Made by a program: the position numbers and the translations under genes
The notes under the pieces: model-generated
Told to the model about the DNA's origin: nothing
The model's database searches: none
Seen by the model: the letters and a program-made list of their open reading frames with translations, nothing else
Assembly (NCBI RefSeq): GCF_014207955.1
Contig: NZ_JACHLK010000005.1
Span: 248,001 to 312,000 of the forward strand
Source: Acidovorax soli
GTDB taxonomy: Bacteria > Pseudomonadota > Gammaproteobacteria > Burkholderiales > Burkholderiaceae_C
Direction of reading: 5' to 3'
Length of the DNA stretch: 64,000 nt
Shown: piece by piece, positions 1-9,526 of the stretch
Numbering within the stretch: the first letter of the stretch is position 1
Layout of the letters: every line of letters starts with the position of its first letter

Positions 1-383
1 TCACCACCAGCTGGTACTGGGACCTGAATGACGAGACACGCAAGTTCTCGGCCCGCTTCTTCGAGAAGGCCAAGCGCATGCCCACCGAAATCCAGGCCGC
101 CGACTACTCGGCCACCATGAACTACCTCAAGGCCGTGGAAGCCGCCAAGAGCATCGATGCCGACAAGGTCATGGCCACCTGGCGCGGCATGAAGATGAAC
201 GACTTCTTCGGCTCGGGCCAGCTGCGTGCCGACGGCCGTTACGTGCACGACATGTACCTCATGGAAGTGAAGAAGCCTTCGGAATCCACCAAGCCCTGGG
301 ACTACTACAAGCTCGTGAAGAAGCTGCCTGGCGACACGGTGTTCACCACCAAGGCCGAGAGCAAGTGCCCGCTCTGGAAGTAG
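1..383 (+). CDS. ABC transporter periplasmic substrate-binding protein, branched-chain amino acid type (5' truncated)
   Basis: The reading frame is open from the left edge (first complete codon at base 3) to TAG at 381-383, so this is the C-terminal 126 or so residues of a longer protein. The text (TTSWYWDLNDETRKF, then KRMPTEIQAADYSATMNYLKA, ending in KCPLWK) is typical of the type I periplasmic-binding fold used by LivK-like receptors. LivH- and LivM-like permeases follow at once, which supports a high-affinity uptake system for branched-chain amino acids, amides or aromatic acids. The exact ligand cannot be read from this fragment. The ATPase genes of the system are not in the window and probably lie upstream. 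Confidence 0.88.
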   Translation, partial: TTSWYWDLNDETRKFSARFFEKAKRMPTEIQAADYSATMNYLKAVEAAKSIDADKVMATWRGMKMNDFFGSGQLRADGRYVHDMYLMEVKKPSESTKPWDYYKLVKKLPGDTVFTTKAESKCPLWK

Positions 384-449
384 TAAGTACGCGTCCACGG
401 ACCTGACCGAACCACAAACCCCCTCGCACCTCCTGCCGCTGCTTCGCCC

Positions 450-1334
450 ATGGAAATCTTTGGTGTCTCATTGCCAGGCCTGTTGAGCCAGCTCCTCCTG
501 GGGCTGGTCAACGGATCCTTCTATGCAATCCTCAGCCTGGGGCTGGCCGTGATCTTCGGCCTGCTCAACGTCATCAACTTTGCGCATGGAGCGCTGTTCA
601 TGACGGGGGCACTGATCACCTGGATGGCCATGAACTACCTCGGCATCAACTACTGGTGGATGCTGGTGCTGGCACCGCTGGTGGTGGGGGTGTTCGGGGT
701 GGTGATCGAGCGCCTGCTGCTGCGCTGGATCTACAAGCTCGACCACCTGTACGGGCTGCTGCTCACGCTGGGCCTCACACTGCTGATCGAAGGGGTGTTT
801 CGCTCCATCTACGGCGTGTCGGGCCTGGGCTACGACACGCCCGAGCTGCTCGAAGGCGCGACCAACCTGGGCTTCATGATCCTGCCCAACTACCGTGCCT
901 GGGTGGTGGTGGCCTCGGTGGTGGTGTGCCTGGCCACCTGGTACGTGATCGAGAAGACCAAGCTCGGTGCCTACCTGCGCGCCGGCACCGAGAACCCGCG
1001 CCTGGTCGAGGCCTTCGGCATCAACGTGCCGGTGATGGTGACCCTCACCTATGCCTTCGGTGCAGCGTTGGCCGCCTTCGCAGGCGTGCTCGCCGCACCG
1101 GTCTACCAGGTCACGCCGCTCATGGGGCAGAACCTCATCATCGTGGTGTTTGCCGTGGTGGTGATCGGGGGCATGGGCTCCATCATGGGCTCCATCCTCA
1201 CCGGGCTGGGCCTGGGCGTCATCGAAGGCTTCACCAAGGTGTTCTATCCCGAAGCATCGTCCACCGTGGTGTTCGTCATCATGGTCATCGTTCTCCTCAT
1301 CCGCCCCGCCGGCCTGTTCGGCAAGGAAAAGTAA
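450..1334 (+). CDS. livH: branched-chain amino-acid ABC transporter permease (LivH family)
   Basis: This 294-residue, very hydrophobic inner-membrane protein has about eight membrane segments and belongs to the BPD_transp_2 family. The motif NFAHGALF (residues 43-50) is the usual LivH signature after the first helix, and the C-terminus ends with the short cytoplasmic tail RPAGLFGKEK typical of LivH. It would form half of the transmembrane channel with the LivM-like protein that begins 15 bp later. It lies 66 bp after the binding-protein gene, so the three are likely one operon. The symbol reflects family membership; the substrate may not be leucine, isoleucine or valine. Confidence 0.93.
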   Translation: MEIFGVSLPGLLSQLLLGLVNGSFYAILSLGLAVIFGLLNVINFAHGALFMTGALITWMAMNYLGINYWWMLVLAPLVVGVFGVVIERLLLRWIYKLDHLYGLLLTLGLTLLIEGVFRSIYGVSGLGYDTPELLEGATNLGFMILPNYRAWVVVASVVVCLATWYVIEKTKLGAYLRAGTENPRLVEAFGINVPVMVTLTYAFGAALAAFAGVLAAPVYQVTPLMGQNLIIVVFAVVVIGGMGSIMGSILTGLGLGVIEGFTKVFYPEASSTVVFVIMVIVLLIRPAGLFGKEK

Positions 1335-1349
1335 GCAGGGGCCGCACGC

Positions 1350-2348
1350 ATGAATCTCAAGAACATCGCCCCCTTTGGCTATGGCCTGCTGCTGCTGGGC
1401 CTGCTGGTCGCACCCTTCCTCGGGGCCTATCCCGTCTTCGTGATGAAGCTCATGTGCTTCGCACTGTTCGCCGCGGCCTTCAACCTGCTGCTCGGGTTCA
1501 CGGGCCTGCTGTCCTTCGGGCACGCGGCCTTCCTGGGCGGCGCGGCCTATGTGGCCGGCCATGCCATCAAGGTCTGGGGCCTCACGCCCGAAGTGGGCCT
1601 GCTGCTGGGCACGGCCGGCGGCGCGCTGCTGGGCCTGCTGTTCGGCTGGCTGGCCATCCGCCGCCAGGGCATCTATTTCTCCATGATCACGCTGGCCCTG
1701 GCGCAAATGCTGTTCTTCGCCTGCCTGCAGGCCAAGTTCACCGGCGGCGAAGACGGCCTGCAGGGCGTGCCGCGCGGCAAGCTGTTCGGCGCCATCGACC
1801 TCAAGAACGACCTGGTCATGTACTACGTGGCCCTGGTCATCGTGGTCGCGGCCTTCTTGCTCATCGTGCGCACCATCCATTCGCCCTTCGGACAGGTGCT
1901 CAAGGGCATCAAGGAGAACGAGCCGCGCGCCATCTCGCTGGGCTACGACACGCACCGCTTCAAACTGCTGGCCTTCGTCCTGTCCGCCGCCCTGGCCGGG
2001 CTGGCGGGTTCGCTCAAGACCGTGGTGCTGGGCTTTGCCACGCTGTCCGATGTGCATTGGACCGCATCGGGCCAGGTGATCCTGATGACGCTTGTGGGCG
2101 GGCTGGGAACGCTCTCGGGTCCGTTGATCGGCTCGGCGGTGGTGGTGATGCTGGAGAACAAGATCGGCGAGTTCGGGAACCTGCTGGCTGCTCTCACCAG
2201 CGTCGAGTGGTTCAAGACGCTGGGTGAGTCGGTCACCATGGTCACGGGGCTGATCTTTGTGATTTGCGTGCTGGCGTTCCGGCGCGGGATCATGGGGGAG
2301 ATCATTGCCTGGCTGGCGGCCCGTCGGGCGGTTGGATCGCGGCACTGA
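1350..2348 (+). CDS. livM: branched-chain amino-acid ABC transporter permease (LivM family)
   Basis: This 332-residue inner-membrane permease is the partner of the upstream LivH. SFGHAAFLG (residues 55-63) is the LivM counterpart of the LivH signature, and GIKENEPRAISLGYD matches the cytoplasmic loop that contacts the ATPase. Many LivM proteins are fused or linked to LivG, but no ATPase follows here: the gene ends at TGA 2346-2348 and a repeat element begins within 30 bp. LivG and LivF must therefore be encoded elsewhere, most likely upstream of the window. Confidence 0.93.
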   Translation: MNLKNIAPFGYGLLLLGLLVAPFLGAYPVFVMKLMCFALFAAAFNLLLGFTGLLSFGHAAFLGGAAYVAGHAIKVWGLTPEVGLLLGTAGGALLGLLFGWLAIRRQGIYFSMITLALAQMLFFACLQAKFTGGEDGLQGVPRGKLFGAIDLKNDLVMYYVALVIVVAAFLLIVRTIHSPFGQVLKGIKENEPRAISLGYDTHRFKLLAFVLSAALAGLAGSLKTVVLGFATLSDVHWTASGQVILMTLVGGLGTLSGPLIGSAVVVMLENKIGEFGNLLAALTSVEWFKTLGESVTMVTGLIFVICVLAFRRGIMGEIIAWLAARRAVGSRH

Positions 2349-2376
2349 GGTTCTTCTTTTTTGCCTCATGCCTGTT

Positions 2377-2464
2377 TTGAGGGCGGAGGCCGGGATGTGC
2401 GCCCGGCGGCGCAGTAACTTTCTCTTGGGCCGCCAAGAGAAAGTCACCAAAGAGAAGGCGGCCC
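2377..2464 (+). repeat. left arm (88 bp) of a large palindromic intergenic element
   Basis: Bases 2377-2464 are identical, as the reverse complement, to 2887-2974. Inside the arm is a 12-bp perfect hairpin, ACTTTCTCTTGG at 2417-2428 against CCAAGAGAAAGT at 2433-2444 with a GCCG loop. Beyond the identical part the symmetry fades but returns as a shared 13-mer (2500-2512 against 2830-2842). The 2349-3053 interval has no convincing gene. Its reading frames are GC-driven, lack ribosome-binding sites and resemble no family I know. Similar arms recur between genes in Comamonadaceae and some other proteobacteria. Confidence 0.85.
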
Positions 2465-2886
2465 TGCTGTCTGCGTCCCTCCGCTTCGCTGCGGGCAACC
2501 TGCGATGCTCGGATCTGAGGTGGGCGTCGATGAACTCGCTGCGTTCCCCCTGCGGGTGAACTCCGCTCAAACAGCATCGACGAGCCAGAAGACGAAGTGC
2601 ATGTGTCCTTCGGCACACGCACCCACCCCAGCTCCTGCGCTTCTCGGCGCAGCCAGAAGGGGTGGGAGCGGGTACCACCCGGCTGCTGCTCTCGCAGCTG
2701 CGCCGGGTGTTGGTTACGCGCTGCGCGCTGCCAGCGAAACTGGAGCGATCGCCCTGCCCAGGCCAAGCGCAGCGAGGCAGATCGGGCCGAGCGAAGCAAT
2801 GGCCCGTGTCGGTATCCACCCCCTTCTGACCGAGCATCGCAGGCTGCCCCCAGCGCCCGACAGGGCGATGGGGGACACGGGCAGCG

Positions 2887-2974
2887 GGGCCGCCTTCTCT
2901 TTGGTGACTTTCTCTTGGCGGCCCAAGAGAAAGTTACTGCGCCGCCGGGCGCACATCCCGGCCTCCGCCCTCAA
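2887..2974 (-). repeat. right arm (88 bp) of the palindromic intergenic element
   Basis: This is the exact inverted copy of 2377-2464 and carries the same internal 12-bp hairpin. The two arms enclose a 422-bp centre that is GC-rich and has no recognisable transposase or other coding sequence. The whole of 2377-2974 is therefore either a composite of two solo repeats in opposite orientation or one MITE-like unit of about 600 bp. No target-site duplication is obvious at its ends. Confidence 0.85.
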
Positions 2975-2987
2975 CCAAGGCATGCTG

Positions 2988-3050
2988 CGAGCAACGAGCA
3001 ACGAGCAACGAGCAACGAGCAACGAGCAACGAGCAACGAGCAACGAGCAA
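2988..3050. repeat. tandem array of nine 7-bp units (CGAGCAA)
   Basis: Nine perfect head-to-tail copies of CGAGCAA occupy 63 bp. The array ends 3 bp before the stop codon (3054-3056, minus strand) of the lipocalin-like gene, and it starts 13 bp after the palindromic element. Perfect short arrays like this usually vary in copy number by replication slippage. Because it lies just past the stop codon it can change only the 3' end of the transcript and not the protein. There are no spacers, so it is not a CRISPR array. Confidence 0.95.
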
Positions 3051-3053
3051 CGA

Positions 3054-4154
3054 TTACAGCTTCAACGCTTTCGCATACCCCGTCATTTCCAGATACCCCT
3101 TCCCCACCACCTTCCCATCCCGCACCAACTCCGACAGCCCCTCCCAGTAGATCGCCCCCGTCGACCCACTGCTATCGAGCTCCTGGTCATCCAGCAGACT
3201 GCGCACCACGAACACCCCCACCGGCGTCTGCACCCGCCACTGCACCGGGTACCGTGCCCCACTGTGCGGACTGCTCCACTCCCGTTCCGGAGTAAAAGCC
3301 ACCTCTGCGGCATCGAAGATGCGCGCAGCAGCCTGCCCTGGCGCACGGAACGACCCACCAGCCCACAACCCCGACCCATCCGCACGCCGCAGCCGAAACG
3401 CCGTGAGCGCACTGCCGTCGAGCAGGTTCATGCCGATCCAGTCCCACCCCCGCGCCTCGGGGTGCATCAGCGCCTCGCTCCACTCGTGGTCCATCCAGGC
3501 TCGGCCGCTGCCTGGGTCGATGGCCATCTGCTTGCCATCGAGCACGATGGTGCCGTCCACAGCCAGCTGTGGCTGGCTGTAGTAGTAGCTCGCCTGGGTG
3601 CTCTCGGGCCCCTTGCGTGAGAGGCCCTCGCGGCCCTGCAGCAGCACGGGCTGGGTGGCGTCGAACTGCAGTTGCAGGCCGAAGTGTTCGCCCTGGATGC
3701 GCGTGGCATAGCGGGCTCCCTGGCCAGAGGTCGAATCGCTGCGCACCAGGCTCCAGTCCTGCAGGCGGATGGCCGTGTCGGCCTCGCTCGCCTGGGCCAC
3801 ACCAAAACCTGCACGCGCGATGCGCTGGTCGTGGTGCAGTTTGCGGCCCTGCAGGTCGGTCAAGGCGGCATGGGCGAACAGCAGTTGCTTGGCAGCAAAG
3901 GCCGACTGGATGCCCTGCGCGGCATCCACGCGCGAGCGGAAGAAGGTGACCTGGAAGCCCCATGAACGGCTGCCTGTCTGCGCATGGCCGGTGATGTACC
4001 ACCACTCGGTGCGCAGCTCCGGGTGGCTGCCGTGGTCGCGTGGAAAGGCCAGTGCACGTGCAGGCAGGGCGTGCGCGCTGCCCGGCCAGAGCGCGCTGCC
4101 TGCAGTGGTGGCACTGGCCATGGCCAGCACCAGGGCCTGCCGTCGCGAAGGCAT
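3054..4154 (-). CDS. AttH/CrtC-type lipocalin-like secreted protein
   Basis: The predicted protein has 366 residues when started at ATG 4154; a GTG three codons upstream (4163) is a possible alternative. It begins MPSRRQALVLAMASATTAG, a signal sequence with a twin-arginine-like SRRQAL start, ending near HALPARA. The mature part opens with a segment containing TEWWYITGHAQTG and SWGFQVTFFR, which is characteristic of the AttH/carotenoid 1,2-hydratase family with two lipocalin-like beta-barrels. AttH proteins are encoded with an ABC exporter and are thought to bind or process its hydrophobic cargo outside the inner membrane. That fits the ATPase and permease upstream. The gene directly follows the PLP-enzyme gene. 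There are no other carotenoid genes nearby, so hydratase activity is unlikely. Confidence 0.88.
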   Translation of the reverse strand: MPSRRQALVLAMASATTAGSALWPGSAHALPARALAFPRDHGSHPELRTEWWYITGHAQTGSRSWGFQVTFFRSRVDAAQGIQSAFAAKQLLFAHAALTDLQGRKLHHDQRIARAGFGVAQASEADTAIRLQDWSLVRSDSTSGQGARYATRIQGEHFGLQLQFDATQPVLLQGREGLSRKGPESTQASYYYSQPQLAVDGTIVLDGKQMAIDPGSGRAWMDHEWSEALMHPEARGWDWIGMNLLDGSALTAFRLRRADGSGLWAGGSFRAPGQAAARIFDAAEVAFTPEREWSSPHSGARYPVQWRVQTPVGVFVVRSLLDDQELDSSGSTGAIYWEGLSELVRDGKVVGKGYLEMTGYAKALKL

Positions 4155-4164
4155 GGGCGTCACC

Positions 4165-5253
4165 TCAGTCCATCAGCGCCCGCACCTGGCGCTGGGCCTC
4201 GGTGCAGTCGCCGAAATGCGCGGCCACCCATTCCGCGTTGAAATAGGTGGGCAGATAGCGCTCGCCCGCATCGCACAGCAGCGAGAGGATGGAGCCCTGC
4301 TCGCCGCGCTCGCGCATCCCGCGCGCCAGCCGGAGCATGGCCACGAAGTTGGTGCCGGTGGATGGGCCCACGCGCCGCCCGAGCAACTGCGACAGGGCCT
4401 GCATGGCCGCCACCGACTCCACGTCGGCCACTTCCTCCATGCGCTCCACCAGCGTGCGGATGAAGCTCGGCTCCACGCGCGGGCGGCCGATGCCCTCGAT
4501 GCGCGAGCCCGGTGCGGTCAGCGTGGCATCGCCCGTGCGGTGGTAGGCGCTGAACACTGAGCCCGCCGGGTCCGCCACGCAGACCTCGGTGGCATGCTGC
4601 ATGTAGCGCAGGTAGCGGCCGATGGTGGCGCTGGTGCCACCCGTGCCCGCACCCACCACGATCCAGCGCGGCACGGGGTGGGGCTCGCGCGCCATCTGCG
4701 TGAACATGCTCTCGGCGATATTGTTGTTGCCACGCCAGTCGGTGGCGCGCTCGGCATACGTGAACTGGTCCATGTAGTGGCCGCCCGTCTGCCCGGCAAT
4801 GGCGCGGGCCTCGGCGTACACCTGGCCTGCGCTGTCCACCAGGTGGCAGCGCCCGCCGTGGAATTCGATCTGCGCGATCTTCTCGGCCGAGGTGCTGCGC
4901 GGCACCACGGCCACGAAGGGCAGGCCTAGCAGGCGTGCGAAATAGGCCTCGCTCACGGCGGTGGAGCCGCTCGACGACTCGACCACGGTGGATCCCTCGC
5001 GGATCCAGCCATTGCACAGGGCGTACAAAAACAGCGAACGCGCCAGCCGGTGCTTCAGGCTGCCCGTGGGGTGGGTGGATTCGTCCTTGAGGTACAGGTC
5101 GATGCCGTGGGCCCTGTACGAGGGCAGGTGCAGCGGAATCAGGTGCGTGTCGGCGCTGCGCTGGTAGTCGGCTTCGATGCGCGCGATGGCATCGTGCAGC
5201 CAGGCGCTGGCCGGCACGGGCGAAGAAAGGGTCTGCTGGTGGGCCGCGGTCAT
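4165..5253 (-). CDS. PLP-dependent cysteine synthase/desulfhydrase-family enzyme
   Basis: This 362-residue fold-type II PLP enzyme is taken to start at ATG 5253 (MTAAHQQTL); longer frames run into the permease gene. The Schiff-base lysine is K67 in PTGSLKHR, and [19 protein letters not shown] and [14 protein letters not shown] are the substrate- and phosphate-binding loops. It resembles the cysteine-synthase-like subfamily that includes mycobacterial Cds1 (cysteine desulfhydrase) more than CysK or CysM, and no other cys genes are nearby. It sits between the FtsX permease (41 bp) and the lipocalin-like gene (10 bp), so it is probably co-transcribed with the exporter. Whether it makes or degrades cysteine, or uses another amino acid, cannot be told from sequence. 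Confidence 0.87.
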   Translation of the reverse strand: MTAAHQQTLSSPVPASAWLHDAIARIEADYQRSADTHLIPLHLPSYRAHGIDLYLKDESTHPTGSLKHRLARSLFLYALCNGWIREGSTVVESSSGSTAVSEAYFARLLGLPFVAVVPRSTSAEKIAQIEFHGGRCHLVDSAGQVYAEARAIAGQTGGHYMDQFTYAERATDWRGNNNIAESMFTQMAREPHPVPRWIVVGAGTGGTSATIGRYLRYMQHATEVCVADPAGSVFSAYHRTGDATLTAPGSRIEGIGRPRVEPSFIRTLVERMEEVADVESVAAMQALSQLLGRRVGPSTGTNFVAMLRLARGMRERGEQGSILSLLCDAGERYLPTYFNAEWVAAHFGDCTEAQRQVRALMD

Positions 5254-5294
5254 GGGGCGATTGTCTCGCAGTGCCTGCGCTCGTCCCTGCGGAC

Positions 5295-7886
5295 TTACCA
5301 GTCTTCCTTGACGGCCATCACCGCGTCGCGCCCTGCGGCGGCACGGCCCGCCAGCCAAGCCGTCACCGTGCCCGAAACCACCACGGCCGCGCACAGTGCC
5401 GCCAGGCGCCACCCCGGGACGCGCAGGTCCATGGTCCAGTGAAAGCTTTGCGGGTTCACCACATGCACCAGCACCACCGACACGGCCAGCCCCAGCAGCA
5501 CGCCGGCGAGCGCGCCCACCCCCGTCCAGGCCGCGCCTTCGGCGGCCACCACGGCCAGGATCTGGCGGCGCGTGAGGCCCAGGTGCGCGAGCAGGCCGAA
5601 CTCCTTGCGCCGTGCCAGCACCTGCGCACTGAAGCTTGCGGCCACGCCGAACAGGCCGATGCCGATGGCCACGGCCTGCAGCCAGTAGGTCACGGCAAAG
5701 CTGCGGTCAAAGATATGCAGCGAGCGCTCGCGGATCGCGCTGGCCGATGCGAAGTCCAGCGGCAGTTCACCCGCCCCCTGCGTGGCGGCCAGGGCGCGTA
5801 TGGCCTGCTGCAGTGCGGCCAGGTCGGCGCCCTCGCGCGGCCACAGCGCCAGGTCGCTGGTGCGTGCATCGCCCGTCAGGCGCAGGTAGTCCGCCCGGTC
5901 CAGCGCCACCGCGCCCGATTGGCGCGCATAGTCGCGCCAGACCCCGGCGATGAAGAAGCGCGGCGCCTCTACCTGGGTGCCGAAGGCCCGCGACAGGCCG
6001 TCCCACTGCATGCCGGGCGCCAGGCCATAGAGGTCCACCACGGCCTCGCTGATGTAGATGCCCAGGCTCCCGGCGGGCACGGGCAGGGCCGTACCCACCA
6101 AGGGCAGCTGGCGTGCCGGGTCCGCGCCCAGCGGCCGGCTGATGAGCATGAGCGCGGGGCGCGAGGGGTCGAGCTGCAGCGGGCTGGCGCGCAGCGGCTG
6201 CACCCGCTCGATGCCCGGCAAAGCCGCCACGGCCTCGGCAAAACCGGCGGGCAGCAGCGCTGCCTCGCTGCCCGGGCTGCCCAGGGCCGAGCGCACGTAG
6301 AGCGGCGAAGGCAGCACCCCGTCGAGCCATTGCGCGACCGAGCCGCGAAAGCTCGACACCATCACCGTGAGCGCCACGGCCAGGCTCAGGCTGGCCACCA
6401 CGCCGCCCACGGCAATCGCCGCGCTGCCGCGCATGCGGCGCGCGCGCTCCAGCGCCAGCAGGGGCAGGGCATGCCGCGCGGCCAGCGGTTGCAGCCGCGC
6501 CAGCAGCGCCGCCATGCCGCGCGGCAGCAGGGCGATACCGCCCACCAGCAGCAGCGCAATGGCGCCATAGGCCGCCAGCGGAATGCCGGCCACGGGAGGC
6601 GCGAACGACAGCACCGCGCCTGTGGCCACCAGGGCCAGGCCTACGGTGCCCCGCTCGGCCCGGGCGCTGGCACTGCCCAGGCCCTTCAAGGTCTGCGCGG
6701 GGGGCAGGGTCTGTGCTGCGCGTGCCGGCCACCAGCCGCCGGCCAGGGCCGCGGCAATGCCCAGGGCACCATAGATGGCGGCAGCCGGCGCGCTCCACTG
6801 CAGTGCTGGCTGCACGCCCGCAAAATAGCCGCCGCCCAGGTCACCGCCCAGCAGGCGCAGCGCCGCTGCCGCCAGGCCCGTGCCCAGCGCAATGCCGGCC
6901 ACGCTGCCCACCAGGCCCAGCACGGCCGACTCGGCCAGCACCAGCGCCAGGCGCTGGCGCGGCGTGGCTCCCAGCACGGCCAGCAGCGCGAATTGCGGCG
7001 CGCGCTGCGCCACGCTGAGCGCCAGCACCGAGAACACCAGGAAGGACCCCGTGAACAGCGCCACCAGCGCCAGCACCGTGAGGTTGACACGGTAGGCGCG
7101 TGACAGGTTGCTGATGCGCTGCGCCGCATCGCCCGGCTCGGCCAGCAGGGCCTGGGCCGGCCAGCCGGGCAGGGCGCGCAGGCCCTGGGCAAAGGCCGTG
7201 CGGTCGGTGCCGGTCTGCAGCTGCAGGTCGATGCGGGTCAGCTGCCCGCCGCGGCCGAACAGGTCCTGTGCGGCACCGATGTCCATCACCGCCAGCGGTG
7301 CGCCGCCCGCGCCCACCGTGCCGGCGACGCGCACGGCCAGGCGCTGCTGGCCGGTGTGCAGCGTGATCTGCGGCAACGGGGCATCGGCGCCGCCCGGTGC
7401 CGTGGACAGCCCCAGCGCCTGCAGCGCCGAGGGGTTCAGGAACACGGTGGCCGGTGCAAACAGGTCCAGCCGGTCCGCCTGCGCCCAGGGGCGCGGCATG
7501 AGCGCCGGGGCCACGGCGGGCAGCAGCAGGGCATCGGCCCCGAGCACGCGCAGCGGCACGCGCGCGGCCTGGGCGCCCGAGGCACCGGCCGGCGCCGCCA
7601 CGGCCGACAGCTCCAGCACCGGGCTGGCGCGCGCTACTTGCGGGTGCGTGGCCAGGCGCGCGTACAGGGCTTCGTCCAGGTGGCCCTGCATGGCGCGCAG
7701 CTCCAGGTCGGGCTGGCCGTTGACGGCGCGCACCGCCTGCGAGAACTCGTCCAGCGCCGAGGCATTGATCACGTGCACCGCAAAGGCCAGCGCCACGCCC
7801 AGCATCACCGCCACCATGGCCGCCAGGCTGCGCCAGGGATGGTGGCGCAGGTCCTGCCAGGAGAAGGTGCGCAGCAGGGCGAACAT
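5295..7886 (-). CDS. large FtsX-family ABC exporter permease
   Basis: This 863-residue permease has an N-terminal membrane anchor (about residues 20-42), a large periplasmic domain of the MacB-core type, and two FtsX blocks. Each block has a cluster of three or four membrane helices, around residues 265-420 and 735-850. The architecture resembles the fused permeases of AttFG, YbbP and LolCE-like exporters. Such proteins work with a LolD-like ATPase to move lipids, lipoproteins or hydrophobic small molecules out of the inner membrane by a mechanotransmission mechanism. The matching ATPase gene lies 15 bp upstream. At 863 residues it is long enough to supply both transmembrane halves in one chain. 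Confidence 0.9.
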   Translation of the reverse strand: MFALLRTFSWQDLRHHPWRSLAAMVAVMLGVALAFAVHVINASALDEFSQAVRAVNGQPDLELRAMQGHLDEALYARLATHPQVARASPVLELSAVAAPAGASGAQAARVPLRVLGADALLLPAVAPALMPRPWAQADRLDLFAPATVFLNPSALQALGLSTAPGGADAPLPQITLHTGQQRLAVRVAGTVGAGGAPLAVMDIGAAQDLFGRGGQLTRIDLQLQTGTDRTAFAQGLRALPGWPAQALLAEPGDAAQRISNLSRAYRVNLTVLALVALFTGSFLVFSVLALSVAQRAPQFALLAVLGATPRQRLALVLAESAVLGLVGSVAGIALGTGLAAAALRLLGGDLGGGYFAGVQPALQWSAPAAAIYGALGIAAALAGGWWPARAAQTLPPAQTLKGLGSASARAERGTVGLALVATGAVLSFAPPVAGIPLAAYGAIALLLVGGIALLPRGMAALLARLQPLAARHALPLLALERARRMRGSAAIAVGGVVASLSLAVALTVMVSSFRGSVAQWLDGVLPSPLYVRSALGSPGSEAALLPAGFAEAVAALPGIERVQPLRASPLQLDPSRPALMLISRPLGADPARQLPLVGTALPVPAGSLGIYISEAVVDLYGLAPGMQWDGLSRAFGTQVEAPRFFIAGVWRDYARQSGAVALDRADYLRLTGDARTSDLALWPREGADLAALQQAIRALAATQGAGELPLDFASASAIRERSLHIFDRSFAVTYWLQAVAIGIGLFGVAASFSAQVLARRKEFGLLAHLGLTRRQILAVVAAEGAAWTGVGALAGVLLGLAVSVVLVHVVNPQSFHWTMDLRVPGWRLAALCAAVVVSGTVTAWLAGRAAAGRDAVMAVKEDW

Positions 7887-7901
7887 GGCGCTAAGACGGT
7901 G

Positions 7902-8554
<653 letters not shown>

Positions 8555-8558
<4 letters not shown>

Positions 8559-9526
8559 GGCGCCGGGGCATCCAGCCGGGCCAGCACGGCCCGCACCAGC
8601 GCGGCCGTGGCGTCGGGCTGGTCGCAGGCGATGGCCTGGCGCGCGGGCATGCTGCGCAGCCAGGTGATCTGGCGCTTGGCCAGCTGGCGCGTGGCGGCGA
8701 TGCCGCGCTCGCGCAGGCTGTCCGGGGGGAAATGGCCGTACAGGCTTTCCCAGGCCTGGCGGTAGCCCACGCAGCGCATGGAGGGCAGGTCCGGGTGCAG
8801 GTCGCCGCGTGCGTGCAGGGCCTTCACCTCATCGAGGAAGCCGGCCGCCAGCATGGCGTCGAAGCGCTGGGCGATGCGTGCATGCAGCCAGGCGCGGTCA
8901 TCGGGCTCCAGGCTGAACAGGGCGGTGCTGGCTGCCGCTGCACTGGGCGCACGGTCCTTGGCCTGGTGGAAGCTCGACAGCGGCCGGCCCGAGACATGCC
9001 AGACCTCCAGCGCGCGCTGGATGCGCTGGCTGTCGGCCGGTGCCAGGCGCGCCGCGGTGGCCGGGTCCACGCGCGCCAGCTCGGCATGCAGCGCGGGCCA
9101 GCCCTGTTCGGCGGCCTGGGCCTCGATGCGCTCGCGCACGGCCGGGTCGGCCGCGGGCATGTCGTCGATGCCATCGAACAGCGCCTTGAAGTACAGCATG
9201 GTGCCGCCCACCAGCAGCGGCAGTGCGCCGCGCGCGCGGACCTCGGCGATGAGGCGCGTGGCGTCCTGCACGAACTCGGCCGCGCTGTAGGCCTGCAGCG
9301 GGTCGCGGATGTCGATCAGGTGGTGCGGCACGGCGGCCAGCTCGTCCGGGCTGGGCTTGGCGGTGCCGATGTCCATGCCGCGGTAGACCAGGGCCGAGTC
9401 CACGCTGATGATCTCCACCGGCATGCGCGGCGCCAGCACGGCGGCCAGCGCCAGGGCGCCCGCGGTCTTGCCCGAGGCGGTGGGGCCGGCCAGGGCGATG
9501 GCCGTGGGGGCTTCAGGCGCGCTCAA
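8555..9526 (-). CDS. miaA: tRNA dimethylallyltransferase
   Basis: MiaA transfers a dimethylallyl group to N6 of A37 in tRNAs that read codons starting with U. The 323-residue protein shows the P-loop GPTASGKT (residues 14-21), the [16 protein letters not shown] segment, LVGGTMLYF, and the C-terminal [10 protein letters not shown] and [13 protein letters not shown] motifs that contact the anticodon loop and diphosphate. The start codon lies inside the 3' end of the MFS gene (14-bp overlap), and its stop overlaps the ATPase start. It is therefore embedded in the exporter cluster and not next to mutL or hfq, its common neighbours. Confidence 0.97.

Noticed and set aside
468..2837. 789-residue open frame antisense to livH and livM
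   Set aside because: Extremely His/Gln/Gly-rich translation with no domain; it mirrors the codon bias of the real permease genes on the other strand.
2988..3050. Possible CRISPR array
   Set aside because: Units are 7 bp and contiguous with no spacers, and no cas gene is present.
2505..3620. Long frames across the palindromic element and into the lipocalin-like gene
   Set aside because: They cross a repeat with inverted symmetry and run antisense into a real gene, have no start signal, and contain heptamer-encoded repeats only.
3054..4154. Carotenoid 1,2-hydratase (CrtC) in a carotenoid pathway
   Set aside because: The fold matches CrtC/AttH, but no other carotenoid genes are nearby. The ABC exporter context fits AttH better.
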